From Byssothecium circinans (taxonomy: Eukaryota > Ascomycota > Dothideomycetes > Pleosporales > Massarinaceae): a stretch of 32,920 nucleotides of DNA. The position numbers were made by a program, and so were the translations under genes. Shown in pieces: positions 1 to 8,243 of the stretch (within the stretch, counting starts at the first letter, position 1; each line of letters opens with the position of its first letter). The stretch covers positions 1,767,316 to 1,800,235 of the forward strand of contig ML976978.1 in NCBI GenBank assembly GCA_010015675.1, in the 5' to 3' direction. The notes beneath the pieces are model-generated. The model searched no databases and was not told the DNA's origin. It was given only the letters and a program-made list of their open reading frames with translations.

Positions 1-68
1 ATTTTGATTTTCCAATGCCAAGCTTTTGAGCGGTTCGGTGGTGTGGGCGGTTCGGTGGTGCTTTACGT
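1..68. mobile_element. Right terminus of a pogo-family DNA transposon without RIP
   Basis: Two copies of the unit GCGGTTCGGTGGTG are followed by CTTTACGT and then TA. The full-length pogo element at the right of the window ends with the RIP-mutated form of this sequence (TAGTTTAGTAGTACTTTACGT, then TA). The unit here keeps its CpG and CpA/TpG positions, so this copy has escaped RIP. It abuts internal pogo transposase sequence, so it appears inserted in the older pogo copy, with its body to the left of the window. The exact end is uncertain by about 2 bp because TATA follows. Confidence 0.65.
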
Positions 69-70
69 TA

Positions 71-343
71 TAGTTTAAGCTTATAGAGAATACTAAAATT
101 AAGTATAGTATATATAATAATAATATCTATAAATTTAATAAGACTAGCTTTTAGATAGGTATTATTAGTTCTATAAAAGTAGTTACTAGCTTAGAAAGGT
201 AAGCAAGGCCTACTATTATTTAGCTAGGTAATAAAGAGTAGGTAATAGACATCTAAAGTATACGTTTAAATAGTAAATTTACCTTACTATTTATTATCTA
301 TAAAGGACGCGTCTATATCTCTTTATAGTATTAGGAAGCTAAT
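71..343 (+). mobile_element. RIP-mutated pogo/Fot1 transposon copy 1, upstream fragment
   Basis: This matches the middle of the pogo transposase frame in the copies near 25.3 kb and 31.45 kb, covering the region around the first catalytic Asp and the stretch before the second Asp. TAG and TAA codons stand at Gln/Trp positions, which is typical of RIP. The left part is lost where another pogo-family terminus joins at about 70. The right part is separated by the LTR retrotransposon and resumes at 7087. The fragment cannot encode a protein. Confidence 0.85.
339..343. repeat. Target-site duplication CTAAT, left
   Basis: CTAAT directly precedes the 5' LTR and recurs directly after the 3' LTR at 7087-7091. 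The uninterrupted pogo copies read GAAGCTAATATACCA here, with one CTAAT. The empty site therefore proves the insertion point and the 5-bp duplication. Confidence 0.95.
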
Positions 344-802
344 TATTACGATCCAGAAGCGGGGTCGCCACACTTATGTAATAACCGGCTACACGCCCTG
401 ACTAGACAGATAGTCACGAGTAGTAAGCAAGTCACGTGACCATCCCAGCGTCCCAGGAATCCTAGAAGTCCCATGAAGGACTAGGACGAGTGGGACAGAT
501 AGGATGAAGGGACGCAACTAGTATATAGATGAGCTCAACCTCTACATTATAGAAGTCATGTTTAACCTCTTACTTAGGATTATAATCTATTCAGTATCTC
601 ATACTCCATGATTGCAAGCTTACCTAAGTTTACTAAGTGTACGCCCCTTAGATGAATATTACCACGTACTATTGGAGTACTACTATGTATCGTGAATTGA
701 TATCTCTTCTAGAGAACTAACCGAGCTCTAGAACCTCAAGCACCCTTGTCACCTAAAAGCTCATTAAGCCATCCCTGGTAACAAGCCCCCTGGACCTTAA
801 CA
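344..802 (+). repeat. 5' LTR
   Basis: The LTR is 459 bp, begins TATTACGATC (TGTTATGATC in the 3' LTR) and ends CCTTAACA, so the original termini were TG...CA. I found only transitions between the two LTRs, and no length difference. It contains a candidate TATA box (TATATA, 522-527) and a GTCACGTGAC palindrome. Confidence 0.95.
431..440. promoter_or_regulatory. Palindromic E-box GTCACGTGAC in 5' LTR
   Basis: This perfect 10-bp palindrome is unchanged in both LTRs (also at 6715-6724) although many nearby bases differ. It contains CACGTG, the core bound by fungal bHLH factors of the Cbf1/Pho4 class, and lies about 80 bp before a TATATA motif. A promoter role is inference. Confidence 0.45.
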
Positions 803-822
803 TTTTGAACACCCTTAGAAGG

Positions 823-2775
823 ATGTCTAAGACACATGATACCCAATCCCACGGCAACGCCAGTAAGGTCGCCAAACTAGATCTCTACCACGGAGATCGC
901 GCCAAACTTAAAGGATGGCTCCTGCAAATCAACTTATACTTTAAGTTTGCAGCTAGCACCATTGACGACGTAGACAAAGCCTCCTTTATCACGACCTACA
1001 TGCGTGGCGACGCTAAATGATGGATCAACCCTTATCTCACTAAATACCTAGATGATAACAATGATGACGACGAAGTTATAATACTCTTTAAAGACTACGC
1101 CTAGTTTAAGACCCGTCTCCAATAGGTCTTTAGAGTCTTGAATAAAGAATCCGTCGCAGGAAGAAAGGTGCAACGCCTTAGGCAACAACGCTCGGCTGCT
1201 GAATACGCCGCGGAGTTTCAACACTACGCAATTTAGACAGGCTAGGAAGATAAGGCACTCATGACCATGTATAGACAAGGCCTTAAGGATACCATTAAAA
1301 TGGAGCTCATGTAATCAGGAGCATCCATCACTACCTTAGAGAAACTATACCAGGAATCTATCAGAATTAACGGACAACTATATGAGTTGACATCCAAGCT
1401 ACATGACAAGCAAAGTGGACTTAGCGCGGGCAAGACTAAGAGTACCTACACCCGACCTAGGTACTTCCCTGCTATGAAGCCACGGAAGCAATACTCAGAC
1501 CCCTACGGGCTGTAGCCAATGCAGCTTAACAACGTTGAGAAAGGGAAAGGGAAGGGCCACCGCTATGAAAAAGAAGCTAGGACGTGCTACTTATGCGGAA
1601 AAACAGGCCACATCGCCAGAAACTGTCGCGCGAAGCCAGGAAGAGCTAAGCATACGGTCTAATGACAGTTAAATATGATTACAGCATCACACGCTCTAGG
1701 ATGTCTCCCTAACGTTAAGGAAGATGATGAGTGGGAAGTGATCAATTTAGGCGAAGAAAGAGGAAACGCTGTTAGACAGAAGTTACAAGAGCTATCTGTA
1801 AGAAAAAGGGTTAGTTAAGCCGCTAATTAGATATAGCATAATAAGGAAGTCAACGCTATGGATGATGAAGTCTGGGACTTCCTTAACGACCCTGACTAAC
1901 CCCTTAACGCGAGAGAACAATAACTGCGGGACTACTTACTTAGTGAACGAGCCAAGGATAATGAAGGATCATCATAGGCTGATAGAGCTCTTTAAATCAT
2001 TAGTAGAAAAGAAGAATACCTTAGAAAAGAGAACTAAGATCCCCATGACTCCGAACTACCCCGTACTGAAATCGCGCAAGGAAACCATCCACAGTGGACG
2101 GATAAAGACCTAATATGGTACGACAGCGACGTTACACTAGGAGATGACGAACTAACGGATCAAGGGCGTTTAGGATATAATAACTAATGTTAGAAGCCTA
2201 GCGCAGGACTTAATAATGAGTACCTATACGAAGATCCGAACCCCAGGCCTAGGAAGCAACAAAAGCTAAGGCACCGGCAGGAGAAAGCCTATGAAAGGCA
2301 AGCCAACTAGGTGGACCAAGAGCTCGTAGAAGGAAGCATCTGACAAGCAGCACAGCAGGAAGAAATGACCAAAGAATTGCGGTACGATATGGACTATTAA
2401 AATGGAAATCACGGAAAGCTCAGCTTCACCTAGTGCAACAATGATGGTTGTCTCACCTACTATAATGCGAAGGTGAAAGCAAACTATTTCCTGACCATTA
2501 AGAAAGATTGCAAGTTTAAATGGTATGACTGCTACGACGACAAGTGTCTGACATACTTATACGATAAACGAGCACGACCATGGTTCCTAGGGAAAGAAGA
2601 TCCCACGGAACTAATAAAGATGAACATGATCGTTAATAACGTCTGCATCTAGAGTAAGTGGTAGACATGTCTACATACCAGGTGCAAAAGACACACTAAA
2701 GAAAAGGAGAAGAATGGATTCAGAGCATCTTTTTTAGACCCTCACCTGACACTGCTAAAGGGTTGCACACCTTAG
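823..2775 (+). pseudogene. gag polyprotein of the Ty3/gypsy element, broken by RIP
   Basis: The structural Gag of a retrotransposon packages the RNA genome. The frame starts at ATG 823 (MSKTHDTQ) just downstream of the LTR and runs about 650 codons with many TAG/TAA/TGA stops at probable Gln, Trp and Arg codons. A perfect CCHC zinc knuckle (C-X2-C-X4-H-X4-C) spans 1585-1626, the normal nucleic-acid-binding part of nucleocapsid. A second Cys-rich stretch at 2434-2694 contains three C-X4-C pairs. The frame reaches a TAG at 2773, after the frameshift site at 2730-2736. Gag is long for the family because of the C-terminal Cys-rich extension. Confidence 0.85.
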
Positions 2776-2788
2776 AAGCAGCAGGTGA
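2730..2788 (+). promoter_or_regulatory. Programmed -1 ribosomal frameshift signal between gag and pol
   Basis: The heptamer TTTTTTA (2730-2736) is phased with the gag frame as T TTT TTA, the canonical X XXY YYZ slippery form. After a 5-nt spacer, TCACCTG (2742-2748) pairs with CAGGTGA (2782-2788), and CTGCT (2752-2756) pairs with AGCAG (2777-2781), giving a 12-bp stem with a 3-nt bulge. A -1 slip enters the pol frame exactly and leads into the protease without a stop for about 45 codons. Confidence 0.8.
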
Positions 2789-5700
2789 ACGCCTAATTAA
2801 AATCCCAATCTGTCTTAGTGGTAGAAGAATGAGGGCATTAGTAGATTTAGGATCATAAGCTAATTACATATCAATAGTAGTGGCGCTCTCAGCGGGACTA
2901 AGACCACTACTAAAGAAGGATCCCTATCTACTGCACGTAGCAAACGGACAAGCCATGCCAGAACAACCTAAGATCCGACATGAGATTACCTTAGCACTCA
3001 TGAAAATCCACTACTACAGCGAATGGATCACCCTAGACTGTTTTGAGATAGCCACTCACGACGTCATATTAGGAATCCCTTAGCTAAAGAAGCATAACCC
3101 AGTGATCGACTAAAAGAACGACATGATATCATTAGCGAACTGCGCCTGCCAGCGCACTTTAAAGCCTACGCACTGACGGCGTTTGATGGTAGATGAGAAG
3201 GCAATCAACAACATTGCTTTAACAGAGACGCGTTCAGCGAGGATGGTTAACTCTATAGATGCTGCCCAGTCAACAGATCAACAAGTAAGAGTAAAGGAGA
3301 AAAAGGCACCTCCAGAAATCCCTAAAGAGTATAGAGAATGGGAGCACCTCTTTTAGGAAGACGTAGGCGCCACGGCGCTACCTAAGCATTAACCCTGGGA
3401 CTGCAAGATCACGCTACAGGAAGGAAAGCAACTGACTTTCAGACTAATCTATCAACTATTAGAGAAAGAACTAAAGGCTCTACAGGATTACATTAACAAG
3501 AGCCTAGCAAAAGGCTACATACGAGAGTCAAAATCACTAGCAGGATACCTAGTCCTCTTCGCCCTAAAGAAGGACGGATCACTGCGACCATGTGTGGACT
3601 ACCAGAAACTAAACGAAATCATAGTTAAGAATCATTATCTATTGCCCAACATTAGAGAACTACAGGATTAACTGGCGCGTGCAAAGATATTCACGGCCCT
3701 TAACTTATGAGACGGATACCATCTTATCCGCATAAAGGAGGGCGACGAATAGAAGACAGTATTCAGGACATAGTATGGACACTATGAATACACCATGATG
3801 CCCTTTGGTCTTACTAACGCCCTGGCAACTTTCTAAGCATTAATCAACAACGTGCTGCGAACACACCTGGATATCTTTGTAATCGTATACTTAGATGATA
3901 TACTCATCTATTCAGAAAACATCAAAGAACATGTGGGACATGTTAAGCAAGTACTTTCGTGCTTAGACGCCGCGGATCTGCGCCTTAAGCTAGAAAAGTG
4001 CGAATTCCACAAGGAAGAACTTAACTTCCTAGGATTCGTAGTTAACACCACAGGGGTCAAGATAAGCCTAAAGAAAATATAAGTAGTATAAGACTAGCCG
4101 ATACTAACAACGGTTAAAGGAGTGCAGGAATTCCTCAGATTCTGCAACTTTAACAGAAGGTTTATCAAAGAATACGCCTTAATAACCTTACCCCTAGTAA
4201 AACTCACTAGGAAGGACGTACTCTTTAGATAGTTGGAAGCACAGGAGAAAGCATTTAAAACCCTAAAAGAAAAATGCATAAGCCCACCAGTACTAGTGGC
4301 ATTCAGGAGTGGAGAGCCAATAAGGATTGAAACGGACGCATCTGACCTTGCACTCGGAGCAGCAGCTAGTCAGATAAGAAACGGCTAATGGCACCCCATC
4401 GCCTATTACTTAAGAAAGTTCTTAGGACTAGAAGAACGTTACGACGTACACGATAAGGAGCTAATAGCTATTGTAGATTCGTTGAAGCACTGGAGGGTAT
4501 ACGTAGAAAGCTGCTCTGAACTCACCATCTTCACTGACCACAAGAACCTACTCCACTTCACGACGACCAAACAACTCAACAGGAGACAAGTCAGATGGTC
4601 TGAGTTGCTTAGACAATATAAATTTAAGATCGTGTACACACTAGGCAAGGACAACGGACGAGCCGATGCCCTCAGCCGATGAAGCGATATCGCAGGAACA
4701 AAGGAAACCATCGAAGCACTGATGCTACAAGCCAATCAAGACGGATCCCTAGGACCGACTCAGCAACTGAACGGCATCCTGCGAATCAATAACGAAGTAC
4801 CAGAGGAACTACAGGAAGAAATCATATGATAACATCATGATGATCCTATACACGGACACCCTAGCATTCGAAGGACTATTGAACTAATTTAGAGGAATTA
4901 TGAGTTTAAGGGCATGAAAGAAAAGGTTACACGCTTTATCAGCAAATGTGCGGACTGCTAGAAAAATAAACATAGCACGCACGCATCCTACGGAGAGATG
5001 CAACCCATCAAGCTACTAAAAGCACTATAGGAAGACATCTCTATAGACTTTGTGACGGGCCTACCAGCATTAAGAGACCTTATAACTGGAATAACCTACA
5101 ACGCCATCTTGGTAATCATTGATAGGTTCACGAAATACGTAGAAATGATACCATTTAGAAACGACTACAACGCGGAATAACTTAGATACGTGATCCTAGA
5201 TCGACTCATTAGATACCATGGCATGCCAAAGTCAATTATTAGTGACAGAGACAAGCTCTTCACATCAAATTACTGGAAAACGCTGATAGCTGTGATTAGA
5301 ACAAAACGCAAGCTATCCACAGCATATCATCCGCAGACGGATGGACAGACTGAAAGAACAAATTATATGATGAAGACATACCTATGAATCTACAGTAATA
5401 CCTAGTAGAACAATTAGGTTTCCCTTTTACCTATGGCTTAATTGGCGTACAATAATAAAATATCAGAATCTATAGGACAGACACCATTCTACGCAAACTA
5501 TGGGAAACACCTAAATCTCTTTGAACGCACACTGCCAGGAGGCAAGGCAGCAGCAGCCTTAATGATAATAGAGGACTTAAAGAGCGTACACTAACGGTTA
5601 TAGGTTAGCCTCAAAACAGCACAACGCAAAAGCATTTCATACGCAAACACGAAATGAAAAATGGCACCTCAGCTAGAAAGGGGGGATAGAGCATACCTAC

Positions 5701-6110
5701 TCACAAAGAATCTTTGCACAAAATGACTAAGTAAGGGACTAGACAACGTCAAAGTTAGACTATTTTTAATATAAGCTAGGATAAGCCCTGTCAACTACTA
5801 ACTCTAGCTACCTAAAGAAGCTAAGATACACCTAGTTTTCCACATATCTAGATTAGAACCAGTAGATCCTAAGACGCCACTATAGAAAACATTCCATTAT
5901 GAAGTTAAGGAAGAAAACAAATTTGAAGTCAAAAAAATCACGGACTAGAGAGACTGGAAAGGCAGAAAAGAATACCTAATCAAATGGAAAGGTTACCTAG
6001 AGAACGAAAACACATAGGAGCTAATTACACACCTTACGGGTTGCGAGTATCTCCTAAAGAACTAGCATCAACATTCCAAAAAGGCGACCAATCAACAGTA
6101 GCAGCACTGA
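2736..6110 (+). pseudogene. pol polyprotein (PR-RT-RNaseH-IN-chromodomain), broken by RIP
   Basis: One frame, -1 to gag, encodes all pol domains. The protease is near 2836 (ALVDLGS in place of a D-S/T-G core). Reverse transcriptase has YLDD at 3888-3899, and its first catalytic Asp appears changed to Asn in TALNL. RNase H spans about 4320-4680 (ETDASD; FTDHKNLL; GRADALSR). Integrase has an HHCC zinc region about 4830-4970 and a core with D in DFVTG, SDRDK and the QTERTN glutamate. A chromodomain at about 5926-6045 contains EYLIKWKGY. Most stops are TAG at Gln/Trp positions. The frame ends at TGA 6108, tail-to-tail with the antisense frame. The element is inactive. Confidence 0.9.
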
Positions 6111-6516
6111 GCGCGGCCTCCAGATTCACTGAAGTAATATCCTAAAGCAAAGCCTCCTACGCTTCTAACGCCTCTAACTCCTCCACAGATGACATTCCTT
6201 TATCAAACATCTCCTGCTCCTTCTAATGAAGCAGTTTCTTTTATTTACGAAGCCTTAAAAGCTTCTCCCTCACTAGACGGGCGCGCTGTAGAGTGGCCTC
6301 GGCAACATCCTCTTCCACACACAAGCGAGCCTCCTCTTCTTCTTCTAACGCCTTAAGATGACCCATCTCCTTATCAATTTTCAAGAAGTCTGGCAAGGGT
6401 AAACCCGTAGGTTCACACGAACTGCGTCCAACACGAGTACAGTTATTGCAACGCTTGTGAAGGGACGACAGTTTGCAAGGGAGCTGACGGTTGGCGTAGT
6501 AAGAACAAGCGACCAT
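6034..6516 (-). pseudogene. Antisense frame with Zn2Cys6-like N-terminus, between pol and 3' LTR
   Basis: On the minus strand, an ATG in good context (GCCATGG) opens a 160-codon frame to TAA at 6034. It has only four internal stops (TAA 6241, TAG 6223, 6157, 6142), all explicable as RIP of CAA/CAG/TGG. Cysteines 4, 14, 23, 26 and 34 plus Tyr7 (TAC, one transition from TGC) fit C-X2-C-X6-C-X8-C-X2-C-X7-C, the spacing of fungal Zn(II)2Cys6 DNA-binding domains. An acidic and basic Leu/Glu/Arg-rich helix follows (about residues 50-110), compatible with a coiled coil. Function is unknown; DNA binding is inference from spacing. The first 92 codons are uninterrupted. Confidence 0.6.
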
Positions 6517-6613
6517 GGCGAAGGAACCATGACTGTCGATACGGTCAGCGAGTTAATGGCGGTGACGAATGGAATGAGAGGGTAGTTGTTAACTCATGAG
6601 GACATTAAGCTCT

Positions 6614-6624
6614 AAGAGGGGGGA
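6614..6624 (+). other. Polypurine tract
   Basis: AAGAGGGGGGA lies 3 bp upstream of the 3' LTR, the position expected for the plus-strand primer of reverse transcription. Confidence 0.75.
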
Positions 6625-6627
6625 TAG

Positions 6628-7086
6628 TGTTATGATCTAGAAGTGGGGTTACTACACTTATGTAATAACTAGCTGCACGCCCTAACTAGACAGACGGTCA
6701 CGAGTAGTAAGCAAGTCACGTGACCATCCTAGCGTCCCAGGAATCCTAGAAGTCCTATGAAGGACTGGGACGAGTGGGATAGATGGGATGAAGGGACGCA
6801 ACTAGTATATAGATAAGCTTAACCTCTACATTGTAGAAGTTATGTTTAACCTCTTACTTAGGATTACAATCTATTTAGTATCTCATACTCTATAATTGTA
6901 AGCTTACCTGAGTTTACTAAGTGTACGCCCCTTAGATAAACATTACCACGTACTATCAGAGTACCACCATGTGTCGCGAATTGATATCTCTTCTAGAGAA
7001 CCAACCGAGCTCTAGAACCTTAAGCACCCTTGTCACCTAAAAGCTCATCGAGCCATCCCCAGTAACAAGCCCCCTGGACCTTAACA
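6628..7086 (+). repeat. 3' LTR
   Basis: The LTR is 459 bp, starts TGTTATGATC, ends CCTTAACA, and is the same length as the 5' LTR. It keeps the intact TG...CA ends, the GTCACGTGAC palindrome (6715-6724) and the TATATA motif. Confidence 0.95.
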
Positions 7087-7091
7087 CTAAT
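7087..7091. repeat. Target-site duplication CTAAT, right
   Basis: This matches 339-343 and directly follows the CA end of the 3' LTR. Confidence 0.95.
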
Positions 7092-8156
7092 ATACTATAT
7101 AATTAAAAGCTCTTTATTTTAGATAATAGATAGATAACTAATAAGCTTAGTCTTACGTAGTTAAAGCACTTTAATACGCATATAAAGGATATAGTAGTAG
7201 GCGTCTATTAGCTACTAATTTTAGATAGCTATGAAAGCTACCTAAATTAAGATTTTAAGGATTATTATTAAGATAATAAGATCCTTATACTTTATATACT
7301 AGTGCACTTATTACATGTCCTCTAGCTACTTAATATAGTATTATTCTCGCCACTTAAGTATAAGTACTCTAAGATTATTTAGAACTTAGTACGCTAACGC
7401 GTTTTTTATATTAATAAGGAAGCGTTCCTACTAGCCTTTAAAGACGCGTTTAAAAGCGTATTTATAGTTTAGAACTATTAAAAGGCCTTTAAGGTATTAA
7501 GGCTAGTCCCTTTAAACGCGTAGGTAGTACTTAATTACTTTAATATATATATATATATATATACCTTACTAGGACCCCTACTACTAGAGACACTATAGTA
7601 ATTAAGAATACTAAGTAATACACGTAAATTTAGCTTATAGTTAAAGCTAGTACGTAATTTTATTACTTAATTACTATAAATAGCTTAGAGTAGGCTTTTG
7701 CAGCTTATTGAAGGCGCTAAGTTAGTACTACATAGTAGGATACTAATAAAGGCACGTATTAAAGAGCTTAAGGATTAACTTATAGTAGTAACTAAGTATA
7801 AAATACGTAAATATAAGTATTTTTAGAAAGTTAGTACTATAAAGTATAGTTCTATAGTAGACTAGAATAGTTCTAAACTATTAAAAATAGTTTAGAACTA
7901 TAAGAAGGTAAGAGTAAAAGGTAAGTATAAAGTGTAATAACTAGGTATTTAATATTATAGTAACTATAAGAAGGCTAGGTATAATATAAAAATATATTAA
8001 GTAGATAAAGAAGGTTCTTTTAAGTTAGAGGCTAGTACTTAGTTTATTATATTAAGTAGCAATACAGATAATAATAACGATAAAGTTAAGTAAGTTAGTG
8101 TTGCTAAGCAATTTTGCGCGGTTTAGTAGGTTGCGCGGTTTAGTAGTAGAATACGT
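7087..8156 (+). mobile_element. RIP-mutated pogo/Fot1 transposon copy 1, downstream fragment and right terminus
   Basis: This continues the transposase frame interrupted at 343, starting with the second CTAAT (7087-7091). It covers the region of the second and third catalytic acids, the C-terminal Lys-rich segment and the knuckle region, and ends in two GCGCGGTTTAGTAG units, ACGT and TA (8157-8158). Stops are abundant. It is homologous to 31690-32739. A (TA)n run at 7545-7562 replaces a GTGCGTATACGT sequence of the fuller copy. Confidence 0.85.
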
Positions 8157-8243
8157 TAATTATAAAACCTAATTTATTTAAGTTAATCTATTCTATATAA
8201 ATTAGGTGCATTTTACAATCAATTCAAGTTAAACCTATGAAAA

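Larger units (their letters stand above)
344..7086 (+). mobile_element. Complete Ty3/gypsy chromovirus LTR retrotransposon, RIP-inactivated
   Basis: The element is 6743 bp with two 459-bp LTRs, a CTAAT target-site duplication, gag, then pol in the order protease, reverse transcriptase, RNase H, integrase, chromodomain. That order and the chromodomain place it in Ty3/gypsy chromoviruses. A purine tract precedes the 3' LTR. No TGG, expected for a tRNA-type primer site, directly follows the 5' LTR. Dozens of in-frame TAG/TAA/TGA codons and Asp-to-Asn changes make it non-autonomous now. An antisense frame lies between pol and the 3' LTR. Confidence 0.95.
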
